This document shows, piece by piece, positions 1 to 6,765 of a stretch of 15,884 bases of DNA; positions within the stretch are counted from its first letter, which is position 1, and each line of letters starts with the position of its first letter. The notes beneath the pieces were generated by a model. The model saw only the letters and a program-made list of their open reading frames with translations. It did not search any database and was not told where the DNA came from. The position numbers were made by a program, and so were the translations under genes. The DNA is from Actinomycetes bacterium (GTDB lineage Bacteria > Actinomycetota > Acidimicrobiia > Acidimicrobiales > Acidimicrobiaceae), in the NCBI GenBank assembly GCA_021790855.1, contig JAJYFP010000005.1, positions 1-15,884 of the forward strand, read 5' to 3'.

Positions 1-320
1 AGTGGCGCACGAGAACGGATAGCTCCTGTTCTCGTGGATAGAGGCGCTCGCGAATGCTCATAGTGCTATTTTGCCTCGACGGTGTTACAGAGGTCGCTCG
101 ACCCCGCCCTTACAGAGAGGGTTTGCGCTCCTGTTTGATCAAGGGAGTCAGAACTCAACCTTGATCCTATTAAAGATTGTTCCTCGTGTGCTGACACTTC
201 CTGCGGAATCTTCTTGATGTGAGATTGTGAGTCCGATTAGTATATCTTCGTAACCGGTAGACAACTTTGTAACTTAAGTCTAGCCTATAACAGGGAACCG
301 AGTGATTGGTTGGGAGGTCG
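1..320. other. Non-coding region with several inverted repeats
   Basis: I recognise no gene or RNA family here. One forward frame is open from base 1 to a TAG at 61-63 and could be the last 20 codons of an upstream gene, but the peptide is not recognisable. Three inverted repeats are visible: 8-16 with 28-36 (nine perfect pairs), 137-144 with 159-166 (eight pairs, with an inner GAGT/ACTC stem), and 173-178 with 207-212 (six pairs, enclosing a GTGT/ACAC hairpin). TTACAGAG occurs twice, at 85-92 and 110-117. A TATAAC at 286-291 could be a -10 element for the downstream genes, but no convincing -35 is present. No T-tract follows any hairpin, so none is a standard terminator. Confidence 0.4.
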
Positions 321-323
321 GTG

Positions 324-644
324 TTGAAAGCGACGCTTTCTGAGAGCAAAGGACAAGTTCGTGAAAGCTTCGATCTTGTAGTCCGCTACATGAAGCAAGA
401 GACTCTCGCTCCGCTTAAGTCCATCCTGAAGTACGTTGGCTTTGGGGTAGGTGGAGCGGTTCTTGTTGGATTAGGAACAGTACTGGTGCTTTTGGGCATC
501 TTAAGACTACTACAGACTGAAACCGGGAGTTCTTTTACGGGTGATCTCACGTGGCTCCCATATCTCATAACCCTTGTAGCGGGCGTAGGGATTGTTGCAA
601 CCTCTTGGACGCTTGGTCGCAAGCGCAAAACCTCGAAGCTTTAA
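324..644 (+). CDS. Small two-helix membrane protein, holin-like (actinobacterial phage-holin-family type)
   Basis: This is a short membrane protein of about 106 residues. After a polar N-terminal segment of about 35 residues it has two hydrophobic stretches, one rich in Gly/Val/Leu (about residues 39-62) and one from about 73 to 96, followed by a basic tail (Arg-Lys-Arg-Lys). This layout resembles the small 'phage holin family' proteins common on actinobacterial chromosomes, which are usually not phage genes. The best Shine-Dalgarno, GGAGGT at 313-318, lies too close to the GTG at 321 and inside any protein begun at the TTG at 306, so TTG 324 (five-base spacer) is preferred. GTG 321 is possible, because short spacers recur in this window. 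It precedes two other small genes and trmI in the same orientation. The function is unknown and the family assignment is tentative. Confidence 0.6.
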   Translation: MKATLSESKGQVRESFDLVVRYMKQETLAPLKSILKYVGFGVGGAVLVGLGTVLVLLGILRLLQTETGSSFTGDLTWLPYLITLVAGVGIVATSWTLGRKRKTSKL

Positions 645-676
645 GCGTCACAATCTTAATCTGAATGGAGGATTAC

Positions 677-895
677 TTGTCTTCGAAAGACGGAAACAAT
701 GAAGTGACGAAGGCTCAATTGACCGATGCCTTTAGATCTTTGTCAGGCGGTGCCTCGAGGATCTCTAAAGCAGCGGCGCCAGCTTCGCCAAGTATGGTGG
801 CAATCGCCGTCGCCGTCAGCGTTGGTGCCATCTTCGTTGTTGGGTACCTTCGTGGTCGTCGCAGAAGTTCAATCATTGAAATCAAGAGACTTTAG
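677..895 (+). CDS. Small single-pass membrane protein, function unknown
   Basis: This small protein of about 72 residues is not recognised. It has a polar N-terminal half containing an Ala/Ser-rich segment, then one hydrophobic helix (about residues 40-57), then the basic cluster Arg-Gly-Arg-Arg-Arg, which by the positive-inside rule suggests a cytoplasmic C-terminus. An ATG at 665 is in frame, but the GGAGG at 667-671 overlaps it and is correctly spaced (five bases) for the TTG at 677, so TTG 677 is chosen. The TAG stop overlaps the GTG of the next gene by one base, which suggests translational coupling. Lengths and layout suggest it forms a set with its two neighbours, but that is inference from position only. 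Confidence 0.55.
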   Translation: MSSKDGNNEVTKAQLTDAFRSLSGGASRISKAAAPASPSMVAIAVAVSVGAIFVVGYLRGRRRSSIIEIKRL

Positions 896-1158
896 TGGCA
901 ACGGCTATGATATCTCTTGCCAGAAAGTACCTGATCCAAAGGTTGAAGGTTAATTTGGTTCGCGAGAAGCTCTTGGCTTCTTCGAATCCTTACATAGTCG
1001 TTCCGGTTGTAGGATTTATTGCATTAAAGCGCATTTCCAAGTTTTTTAACGCCAGAGAAGATGCGAGATCAAAGCCGTTACGGCTTAAAGTTGGAAGGGG
1101 AGAGTCTTTCCTTATTGCGTCGAAGTCGCGATCAGAGATTAAGTCGAGGTTGAAATAG
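895..1158 (+). CDS. Small basic protein with a short hydrophobic segment, function unknown
   Basis: This 87-residue protein begins at a GTG that overlaps the stop of the preceding gene (TAGTG). The N-terminal part is basic and amphipathic. A short hydrophobic stretch (Tyr-Ile-Val-Val-Pro-Val-Val-Gly-Phe-Ile-Ala, about residues 33-43) could be membrane-associated. The C-terminal part contains Leu-Lys-Val-Gly-Arg-Gly-Glu-Ser-Phe-Leu-Ile, which looks like a short beta-strand motif. I do not recognise the family. No strong Shine-Dalgarno precedes it, so it is probably translated by coupling. Its last codons carry the GAGGT that probably serves the next gene, trmI, whose apparent start overlaps this TAG stop. 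Confidence 0.55.
   Translation: MATAMISLARKYLIQRLKVNLVREKLLASSNPYIVVPVVGFIALKRISKFFNAREDARSKPLRLKVGRGESFLIASKSRSEIKSRLK
1146..1157 (+). promoter_or_regulatory. Shine-Dalgarno plus putative ATA start of trmI
   Basis: GAGGT at 1146-1150 lies four bases before ATA at 1155-1157, and the ATA overlaps the TAG stop of the upstream gene. It is the only near-cognate codon in the trmI frame between the TAA at 1140 and the first conserved TrmI residues. The start is inferred from position and protein homology, and other explanations are possible. Confidence 0.4.
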
Positions 1159-1973
1159 AGTCCAACTTACGTTCAGATACAGATGAGACCTTTGGAGAAG
1201 GTGATCTAGTAGTCATCGAAGATAAAAGGGGAAATAGATACCTGGAGCGAATCGATGTTGGAAGGGTAATAAACAATCACCTTGGAAGAATTGATCTGGG
1301 AACTTTCATTGGGAAAAGCAGCGGCCATGAATACAGATCGCAAAGCGACAAGGAATTTTACCTATATAGGCCTACACTCAGTGACTACATCTACCTAATG
1401 CCGCGTGGTGCGCAAATCATTTATCCCAAAGATCTAGGTCATATACTTTTCAACCTTGACCTACATCCGGGCGTCTCCGTCCTCGAGGCGGGTGTTGGCT
1501 CAGGTGCCCTCTCCCTGGGACTTCTCTCTCATGGGGCTAAAGTTACAGGCGTCGAGATTCGAGAAGATCACTTAAATTTAGCCAGAAAGAACGTGTTCAA
1601 CTTCTTCGGCGACGCTGTGAAAGACTCTTACAATCTCATTAATTCCGATGTAAGCACATATGCATCGTCAGAGAGATTCGAAAGAGTGGTTCTAGACCTA
1701 CCCGAACCTTGGGATGCTCTTGAGAACGTTCGTGCTTTGTTGCGTCAGGACGGTATATTGTGCGTATATCTAACAAATGTAACTCAAATCATAACCTTGA
1801 ACGATGCTCTGGATCGATACCGGTTTCATTCAAGGAGCTATGTCGAACTCCTTGAAAGACCTTGGCACTACAAATCGCCTGTTGCTCGTCCTGAGCATAG
1901 AATGGTAGCGCACACAGGATTTTTGATATATGCGCGACCAGGCAAATCCATTACATCGGAGCATCTAGGCTGA
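1155..1973 (+). CDS. trmI: tRNA (adenine(58)-N1)-methyltransferase TrmI, apparently with a non-standard start codon
   Basis: TrmI transfers a methyl group from S-adenosylmethionine to N1 of A58 in the tRNA T-loop, working as a homotetramer. The family N-terminal domain is plainly encoded upstream of the first ATG (1398): Phe-Gly-Glu-Gly-Asp-Leu-Val-Val begins near 1191, followed by His-Leu-Gly-Arg-Ile-Asp, a Gly-rich turn, and Arg-Pro-Thr-Leu-Ser-Asp-Tyr just before Met-Pro-Arg-Gly-Ala-Gln. The SAM-binding motif Glu-Ala-Gly-Val-Gly-Ser-Gly starts at residue 111. Between the in-frame TAA at 1140-1142 and 1398 there is no ATG, GTG or TTG. The ATA at 1155 follows GAGGT (1146-1150) and overlaps the previous stop (ATAG). 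Starting there gives 272 residues, close to the roughly 280 usual for the family. The identity is very secure; the exact start is inferred. Confidence 0.9.
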   Translation: MESNLRSDTDETFGEGDLVVIEDKRGNRYLERIDVGRVINNHLGRIDLGTFIGKSSGHEYRSQSDKEFYLYRPTLSDYIYLMPRGAQIIYPKDLGHILFNLDLHPGVSVLEAGVGSGALSLGLLSHGAKVTGVEIREDHLNLARKNVFNFFGDAVKDSYNLINSDVSTYASSERFERVVLDLPEPWDALENVRALLRQDGILCVYLTNVTQIITLNDALDRYRFHSRSYVELLERPWHYKSPVARPEHRMVAHTGFLIYARPGKSITSEHLG

Positions 1974-1990
1974 CTGAATCTTAATCAGTC
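1972..1990. terminator. Possible bidirectional hairpin between convergent genes
   Basis: A perfect six-base inverted repeat (GACTGA at 1972-1977, TCAGTC at 1985-1990) with a seven-base centre covers the stop codons of both trmI and the ferredoxin gene, which end only seven bases apart on opposite strands. It could reduce read-through in both directions. It has no T-tract and a short stem, so a terminator role is only suggested by its position. Confidence 0.3.
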
Positions 1991-2217
1991 TCCACAAATA
2001 TGCACTCTCCAGGACACTCCTCAGACGCCTCCACGACCGCCTCTTCTTGCTCTGCTGGTACATCAACCATCTGGGCAGATCCCCCGGGGTTGTTCATTAC
2101 CTCATCTCTATCTTTTACATAGGCTAAACCATCGTCTAACAGGGTAAATACGGCAGGGCAAATCTCTTCGCAGAGTCCGTCACCGGTACAGAGATCCTGA
2201 TCTATCCAGACCTTCAT
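1981..2217 (-). CDS. Small ferredoxin with one iron-sulfur cluster, Asp in place of the second Cys
   Basis: This is a 78-residue single-cluster ferredoxin and low-potential electron carrier; its redox partner is unknown. The ligand region reads Cys10-Thr-Gly-Asp13-Gly-Leu-Cys16, then Cys20-Pro, and a distal Glu-Cys-Pro-Gly-Glu-Cys segment sits near residues 68-73. Asp13 occupies the position of the second cysteine of the usual CxxCxxC motif, as in the Pyrococcus furiosus ferredoxin, so a [3Fe-4S] or Asp-ligated [4Fe-4S] cluster is expected. The acidic middle segment is typical. The start ATG at 2217 is preceded on the minus strand by GAGGAG; an upstream in-frame start at 2256 would add 13 residues ahead of that ribosome site. 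It is convergent with trmI and divergent from mpa. Its product has no obvious link to proteasome function. Confidence 0.88.
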   Translation of the reverse strand: MKVWIDQDLCTGDGLCEEICPAVFTLLDDGLAYVKDRDEVMNNPGGSAQMVDVPAEQEEAVVEASEECPGECIFVETD

Positions 2218-2293
2218 TAAACTCCTCGCTTTTACAGAGTGGGAAATCACAGCCAACTTGTGTTATAGGCCCACTCTAGTCTGAAACCGTGAC

Positions 2294-2322
2294 AAACTAA
2301 GTTTCTAAGATTGAATTAGTTT
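2294..2322. promoter_or_regulatory. Inverted repeat in the divergent ferredoxin-mpa intergenic region
   Basis: AAACTAA at 2294-2300 and TTAGTTT at 2316-2322 form a perfect seven-base inverted repeat with a 15-base spacer. It lies between the divergent ferredoxin and mpa genes, where promoters for both should be. CTAAG also occurs twice at an eight-base step (2297-2301 and 2305-2309). It could be an operator or a chance AT-rich palindrome. A possible mpa promoter is TTACCT (2326-2331), a 17-base gap, then TATAGC (2349-2354); the match is weak. Confidence 0.25.
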
Positions 2323-2416
2323 ACGTTACCTAATCGATCTCCAGAGGGTATAGCTTACTTATAGGGAGGTGGTTCAGACGACTAAGTTTGATCGTGAGAA
2401 TCAAGGTGGTGCTGGG

Positions 2417-4135
2417 ATGCCTGACGAGTTAGAGATAACCATAGCTCGACTTCAAGAAGAGGTTACAGAGCTGCGACAAAGGGTTCAAGACTCTCCTATA
2501 AGGGTAAGAGCTCTTGAAGAGAAGCTGCTGGAGGTGACAGGTCAACTTGCCCAAGCTCAGCTTCGTAATGAGAAGCTTACGTTCACGCTCCAACAAGCAC
2601 GAGAACATATAGCAACTTTGAGGGAAGAAGTTGAGAAGTTGACCCAACCTCCCTCTGCCTATGGAGTTTTCCTTGGGGCAAATGATGACTCAACTGTCGA
2701 TGTACATACGTCAGGTCGCAAGATGAGAGTGGCGGTACATCCTGACGTTGTGATAGATGAACTACAAAAGGGCCAAGAAGTTGTACTCAATGAGTCTTTT
2801 ACTGTGGTCATGGCGCGTTCTCCAGAAGTCGTCGGAGAAGTTGTAGCTATAAGAGACATTCTGGAAGCAGGCAAGCGCGTCGTCGTGGTCGGACGCGCCG
2901 ATGAAGAGAGAGTTGCTGAGCTGGCTGGTGACCTTATAAACGAGAAACTACGAGCTGGCGATTCGGTTCTTTTCGACTCCCGGACAGGCTTCGTGATAGA
3001 GAAGCTGCCAAGGCCGGAAGTCGAAGAACTTGTTCTGGAGGAAGTTCCTGACGTCAGTTATGAAGACATTGGAGGTTTAGATGCGCAGATCGAAGAGATC
3101 ATGGATGCAGTAGAACTTCCCTTCCTCTATCGTGAGCTTTTTCATTCGTATAGGCTTCCGGCTCCTAAGGGGATTCTCCTTTATGGACCTCCAGGTTGCG
3201 GGAAGACTTTGATTGCGAAGGCAGTAGCCAACTCTTTGGCCAAGAAAGTTGCAAAGGTAACAGGCAACGAGTCTGTGCGAAGTTACTTCCTGAACGTAAA
3301 AGGACCTGAACTTTTAAATAAGTATGTGGGCGAGACAGAGCGTCAGATAAGGCTTATCTTCCAACGAGCTAGGGAAAAGGCGGAAGAAGGAGTACCTGTG
3401 ATCGTGTTTTTCGATGAGATGGACTCTCTTTTTAGAACTAGAGGAACAGGAATATCCTCCGACATGGAGTCGACCATTGTCCCGCAACTGTTAGCTGAAA
3501 TTGATGGCGTTGAAACACTTAGAAACGTTATTGTGATAGGAGCTTCCAACAGGGAAGATCTCATCGACCCAGCTATCCTTCGTCCCGGACGCCTTGATGT
3601 GAAGATAAAGATTGAAAGACCAGATGAATCTTCGGCGGCTCAGATTTTTGGTCGTTATCTAACGGCTGACTTACCTATAGCGAAGAATGAGGTCGAGCTT
3701 CTTGGTGGAGGCGACGCGAATAAGGCAGTTTCTTTGATGATCGAAAAGACGGTAGAGACGATGTATAGTACCGACGAACCAAATCGATTTTTAGAGGTTA
3801 CTTATCAAAATGGAGATAAGGAGGTCCTCTATTATAAGGACTTTTCTTCGGGCGCGATGATCGAAAATATCGTTCGGCGGGCCAAAAAGCAGGCGATCAA
3901 ACGTGAGATCGCAGGGGAAAAGCCCGGAATTCGTACTGAAGACCTGCTTTATTCGATTGCGAAAGAGTTCAAAGAGCACGAAGACCTTCCCAACACCACG
4001 AATCCGGACGACTGGGCCAAGATCTCTGGAAAGAAGGGTGAGCGGATTGTCTATATTCGTACTTTGGTTACCCAAGGCAAAGAAGCTGAAGGTGGACGGG
4101 CGATTGAACGAGTTGCGACTGGTCAATATCTCTAG
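2417..4135 (+). CDS. mpa: Proteasome-associated ring ATPase Mpa/ARC
   Basis: Mpa (ARC) is the hexameric AAA+ ATPase that recognises Pup-tagged proteins, unfolds them and feeds them into the 20S proteasome. Numbered from ATG 2417, residues 3-75 form a heptad-rich coiled coil, the Pup-binding part. Two OB-type beta domains follow (about 77-210), then the AAA module: Leu-Glu-Glu-Val-Pro-Asp-Val-Ser-Tyr linker, Walker A GPPGCGKT (257-264), Walker B ending Asp333-Glu334, and an Arg-Pro-Gly-Arg-Leu-Asp segment. The protein ends Gly-Gln-Tyr-Leu, the docking tail that fits between PrcA subunits. The start is uncertain. GTG 2369 overlaps a strong GGGAGGT (2364-2370). ATG 2417 follows AAGGTGG with seven bases between and gives 572 residues. 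An ACG at 2378 is ideally spaced from the upstream GGGAGGT. It heads the proteasome operon, 32 bases before dop. Confidence 0.95.
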   Translation: MPDELEITIARLQEEVTELRQRVQDSPIRVRALEEKLLEVTGQLAQAQLRNEKLTFTLQQAREHIATLREEVEKLTQPPSAYGVFLGANDDSTVDVHTSGRKMRVAVHPDVVIDELQKGQEVVLNESFTVVMARSPEVVGEVVAIRDILEAGKRVVVVGRADEERVAELAGDLINEKLRAGDSVLFDSRTGFVIEKLPRPEVEELVLEEVPDVSYEDIGGLDAQIEEIMDAVELPFLYRELFHSYRLPAPKGILLYGPPGCGKTLIAKAVANSLAKKVAKVTGNESVRSYFLNVKGPELLNKYVGETERQIRLIFQRAREKAEEGVPVIVFFDEMDSLFRTRGTGISSDMESTIVPQLLAEIDGVETLRNVIVIGASNREDLIDPAILRPGRLDVKIKIERPDESSAAQIFGRYLTADLPIAKNEVELLGGGDANKAVSLMIEKTVETMYSTDEPNRFLEVTYQNGDKEVLYYKDFSSGAMIENIVRRAKKQAIKREIAGEKPGIRTEDLLYSIAKEFKEHEDLPNTTNPDDWAKISGKKGERIVYIRTLVTQGKEAEGGRAIERVATGQYL

Positions 4136-4167
4136 ATCTCTGAGTAGATACGGTAAATAGGAGGGTT

Positions 4168-5658
4168 ATGGCTATAACGAAGGTCTGCGGGATCGAGACG
4201 GAGTATGGAATATCGGTTCTCGGATCACCGGATGCTAACCCGATCTCTGTGTCATCGGTTCTCATAAACGCGTATGTGTCTGAGGCAGCCGGAAGGGTTG
4301 GTTGGGATTTTGAAACCGAGTCTCCTGGTAACGACGCGCGTGGATTTTCATTCGAAACTCCGGTGAATGTTGAGATGGAAACCCATCTGGTAAATACCGT
4401 ACTAACCAACGGGGCCCGGCTTTACGTAGATCACGCACACCCAGAGTACTCTTCGCCTGAGTGCATATCCCCGAGGCAGGCTCTTATGTATGATAAGGCG
4501 GGCGAAGAGGTGCTTAAGCGGGCAATGAAGGCGTCCAAGAGATTCATGCCGCCCGGGCAGGAGATCGTGGTTTATAAGAATAACTCGGACGGCAAGGGTA
4601 ACTCATATGGTTGCCACGAAAACTACATGATGGACCGCTCGGTACCTTTTGCGAAGATCGTGAAGCAGTTAACTCCGTTTTTTGTTACTCGACAGATTTT
4701 TTGTGGTGCAGGAAAAGTTGGTACGGAGGCTCCTGGTTCTCAAGGGGCGGTTCGGTTTCAGTTGAGTCAGCGCGCTGATTTTTTTGAGGAAGAGGTCGGG
4801 CTCGAAACAACCCTAAAGAGACCGATAATCAATACTCGTGACGAACCGCATGCGGATGCAACAAGATTTCGTCGACTTCACGTAATTATTGGAGATGCTA
4901 ATGTATCGGAGATCTCGACTTTGTTGAAGCTGGGATCAACGGCCATAGTTCTTTCGATGATCGAAGACGGAATGCTAGACGAGGTGGAGCTCCAAATTCT
5001 TTCTCCCGTTTACGCTCTAAGAAAAGTTTCCTTCGATCCAGGGTTAAAGGCAACCGTGGACACTACCGATGGTCGTTCAATGACAGCACTTGAAGTTCAG
5101 TGGAGCTTTTTTGACGTGGCGAAGAAATACTTCGAGAGAGATGGCATTCCTTCTGTGGGAACGCTAGAGGAGGTTACAGAACTGCTTGAACTTTGGGAGG
5201 ATACGTTGACAAGCCTAGAGAGTGATCCAATGGCACTTAGACGTCGGCTGGACTGGGTTGCAAAGATGAATCTTGTCGATGGTTACAAAGAGAGACACTC
5301 TCTTGGATGGGATGATCCCAAATTGGCGGCGATTGATCTGCAGTATCATGATATTCGTCCTGAGAAGTCACTTGCTTTGCGTGCAGGATTAGAAACACTG
5401 CTAGATTCAAAAGAAGTAGGAGCAGCCGTGTTTGAACCACCAAAAGAGACAAGGGCATACTTTAGAGGAAAATGCCTGGAAAAGTTCGGAGATTCCATTG
5501 CAGCCGCTAACTGGGACTCTTTGATCTTTGATACAGGCAAGGATCCTCTGCGTAGAGTGCCGATGATGGACCCACTGAAAGGAACATTTAATCACGTGGA
5601 TGGTTTAATACAAAAAAGCAATAGCGCGTTAGAGCTACTTGAAGGTCTTGGCGCATAG
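4168..5658 (+). CDS. dop: Pup deamidase/depupylase Dop
   Basis: Dop converts the C-terminal Gln of Pup to Glu, which allows ligation, and also cleaves Pup from tagged proteins. It is related to glutamine synthetase. The 496 residues match the usual length near 500. Gly-Ile-Glu10-Thr-Glu12-Tyr-Gly at the N-terminus is the Mg/ATP-binding glutamate motif. Asp88 in Ala-Arg-Leu-Tyr-Val-Asp corresponds to the nucleophile/base aspartate of the family. The insertion around residues 39-60 (Glu-Ala-Ala-Gly-Arg-Val-Gly-Trp and following) is the loop that distinguishes Dop from PafA. The motif starting Arg-Pro-Ile-Ile-Asn-Thr-Arg is shared with PafA. The ATG follows AGGAGGG with a two-base gap. Pup begins eight bases after its stop. 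A 40-base block (4820-4859) is identical to pafA (8044-8083). Confidence 0.96.
   Translation: MAITKVCGIETEYGISVLGSPDANPISVSSVLINAYVSEAAGRVGWDFETESPGNDARGFSFETPVNVEMETHLVNTVLTNGARLYVDHAHPEYSSPECISPRQALMYDKAGEEVLKRAMKASKRFMPPGQEIVVYKNNSDGKGNSYGCHENYMMDRSVPFAKIVKQLTPFFVTRQIFCGAGKVGTEAPGSQGAVRFQLSQRADFFEEEVGLETTLKRPIINTRDEPHADATRFRRLHVIIGDANVSEISTLLKLGSTAIVLSMIEDGMLDEVELQILSPVYALRKVSFDPGLKATVDTTDGRSMTALEVQWSFFDVAKKYFERDGIPSVGTLEEVTELLELWEDTLTSLESDPMALRRRLDWVAKMNLVDGYKERHSLGWDDPKLAAIDLQYHDIRPEKSLALRAGLETLLDSKEVGAAVFEPPKETRAYFRGKCLEKFGDSIAAANWDSLIFDTGKDPLRRVPMMDPLKGTFNHVDGLIQKSNSALELLEGLGA
4820..4859 (+). repeat. 40-base perfect repeat, copy in dop
   Basis: This block is base-for-base identical to 8044-8083 in pafA. 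It encodes the conserved segment [14 protein letters not shown], with all 12 complete codons the same. Codons on both sides differ between the two genes even where the residues match. Confidence 0.95.
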
Positions 5659-5666
5659 GGGTAGTC

Positions 5667-5867
5667 ATGGTTGAAAGAGAACAAAAGCGAAAGTCACAGA
5701 CACAGAGAGATTCAGAAGAGCTTCACGAAGAAGACGTACAGGCGAAAAATGAGTCTGCGGAGAAGTTGAAGGCAGATCTTGACGATCTCTTGGATGAGAT
5801 CGATGAGGTGCTGGAAGAAAATGCAGAGGAGTTTGTCCGTAACTACGTGCAAAAAGGAGGGCAGTAG
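5667..5867 (+). CDS. pup: Prokaryotic ubiquitin-like protein Pup
   Basis: Pup is the small, largely disordered tag that PafA attaches to lysines of proteins destined for the proteasome. This copy has 66 residues, the typical size. Its N-terminal third is rich in Lys, Arg, Glu and Gln. The region from about residue 31 to 52 is rich in Leu, Asp and Glu and is the part that pairs with the Mpa coiled coil. The C-terminus reads Val-Gln-Lys-Gly-Gly-Gln, so it is made in the Gln form and needs deamidation by Dop before ligation. It lies between dop and prcB as in other actinobacteria. The ribosome site is weak (GGGG at 5658-5661), so translation may be coupled to dop. Confidence 0.96.
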   Translation: MVEREQKRKSQTQRDSEELHEEDVQAKNESAEKLKADLDDLLDEIDEVLEENAEEFVRNYVQKGGQ

Positions 5868-5937
5868 CGACTATTTTCTCACGGTAGCATTAGCCGTGCA
5901 GTTGATTCCAATTATGTGTCAAGTCGAAGGGTGTTAA
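5868..5937 (+). other. pup-prcB intergenic spacer with a small hairpin
   Basis: This 70-base gap is one of the longer ones in the proteasome operon. CACGG (5880-5884) pairs with CCGTG (5894-5898) around a nine-base loop. There is no T-tract and no clear promoter. The hairpin could be a processing or stability element that sets Pup and 20S levels separately, but this is only suggested by its place. Confidence 0.2.
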
Positions 5938-6765
5938 GTGAATCTTCCAATTTTTGGGGTAAATGAGGACCCGGGTCCCAACTTCATGAAGCTTCTGAGT
6001 TCTTTAGATCAAGAAGAACCTTCCTTTTTGAAGGTGAAGCATGTCGCAGGCACTTCGCTAGAGTTTGGTCAGGCAAGTGAAGTTCCTCACGGAACTACCA
6101 TCGTAGCGATACGTTTCGACGAGGGGGTTCTGATTGCTGGAGACCGAAGAGCTACCGCGGGAAATATAATTGCCGACCGAAGGATAGAAAAAGTTTATCC
6201 AGCTGACCGTTATTCGGCGGTGGGCTTTGCTGGATCGGCAGGACCGGCGATGGAGATGGTAAAGCTTTTTCAAGTGCAACTCGAACACTATGAAAAAGTC
6301 GAAGGAGTCAGGCTCTCTTTGGAAGGTAAGGCAAATCAACTTGCCCAGATGATCAGGGCTAATTTGCCGCTAGCGATGCAGGGACTTGTTGTCGTTCCTC
6401 TTTTTGTGGGCTGGGACCGAGAGAGTCTTAAGGGGAAAATCTTTAACTATGACGTTACTGGAGGACGTTATGAAGAGGTGGATTATTACGCGATAGGTTC
6501 AGGGGGGCGAGAGGCACAAGCCTATGTTAAGTTTGCCTACAGAAGCCAGTTGTCAAGGCAGGACGCAGTGCGCTTAGCGCTAAGAGCACTTTTTGAAGCA
6601 GCCCAAGAGGATTCAGCCACCGGCGGTCCAGACTTCATGCGGGGAGTCTATCCGATAGTTGCCACGGTGGATGAAAGTGGATACGAAAGGATTCCAGATG
6701 ATCAGGTAGCCGGGGTTTCCAAAGAGGTTGTGGATGAGGTCGCTCAAGGAGGTCCAAGACAATGA
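5938..6765 (+). CDS. prcB: 20S proteasome beta subunit PrcB
   Basis: PrcB is the catalytic subunit of the 20S proteasome core and assembles as two inner seven-membered rings. The 275 residues include a propeptide of about 52 residues that is cut before Thr53 (His-Gly-Thr-Thr-Ile-Val-Ala). Counting Thr53 as residue 1, Asp17 is Asp69 in Gly-Asp-Arg-Arg-Ala-Thr and Lys33 is Lys85, so the Thr/Asp/Lys catalytic set is complete. A Ser-Gly-Gly-Arg-Glu segment and the C-terminal beta-fold motifs are also present. It starts at GTG 5938, with AAGG seven bases upstream. The end overlaps prcA by four bases (ATGA), the usual coupling for alpha and beta subunits made in equal amounts. Confidence 0.96.
   Translation: MNLPIFGVNEDPGPNFMKLLSSLDQEEPSFLKVKHVAGTSLEFGQASEVPHGTTIVAIRFDEGVLIAGDRRATAGNIIADRRIEKVYPADRYSAVGFAGSAGPAMEMVKLFQVQLEHYEKVEGVRLSLEGKANQLAQMIRANLPLAMQGLVVVPLFVGWDRESLKGKIFNYDVTGGRYEEVDYYAIGSGGREAQAYVKFAYRSQLSRQDAVRLALRALFEAAQEDSATGGPDFMRGVYPIVATVDESGYERIPDDQVAGVSKEVVDEVAQGGPRQ

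Noticed and set aside
1..300. tRNA, RNase P or SRP RNA in the upstream non-coding region
   Set aside because: I found no T-loop or acceptor pattern and none of the conserved sequence blocks of RNase P, tmRNA or SRP RNA.
324..644. Holin-like gene as a sign of a prophage
   Set aside because: No other phage gene is present, and holin-family membrane proteins are common in ordinary actinobacterial chromosomes.
1398..1973. trmI starting at ATG 1398
   Set aside because: It would remove the whole N-terminal domain of TrmI, whose residues are clearly encoded just upstream in the same open frame.
3791..4126. 111-codon open frame on the minus strand inside mpa
   Set aside because: It shadows the well-conserved C-terminal part of Mpa, with no ribosome site or recognisable protein.
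5853..5860. AAAGGAGG near the end of pup as a ribosome site for a hidden gene
   Set aside because: It is simply the codons for Lys-Gly-Gly, and no start codon lies at a suitable distance.
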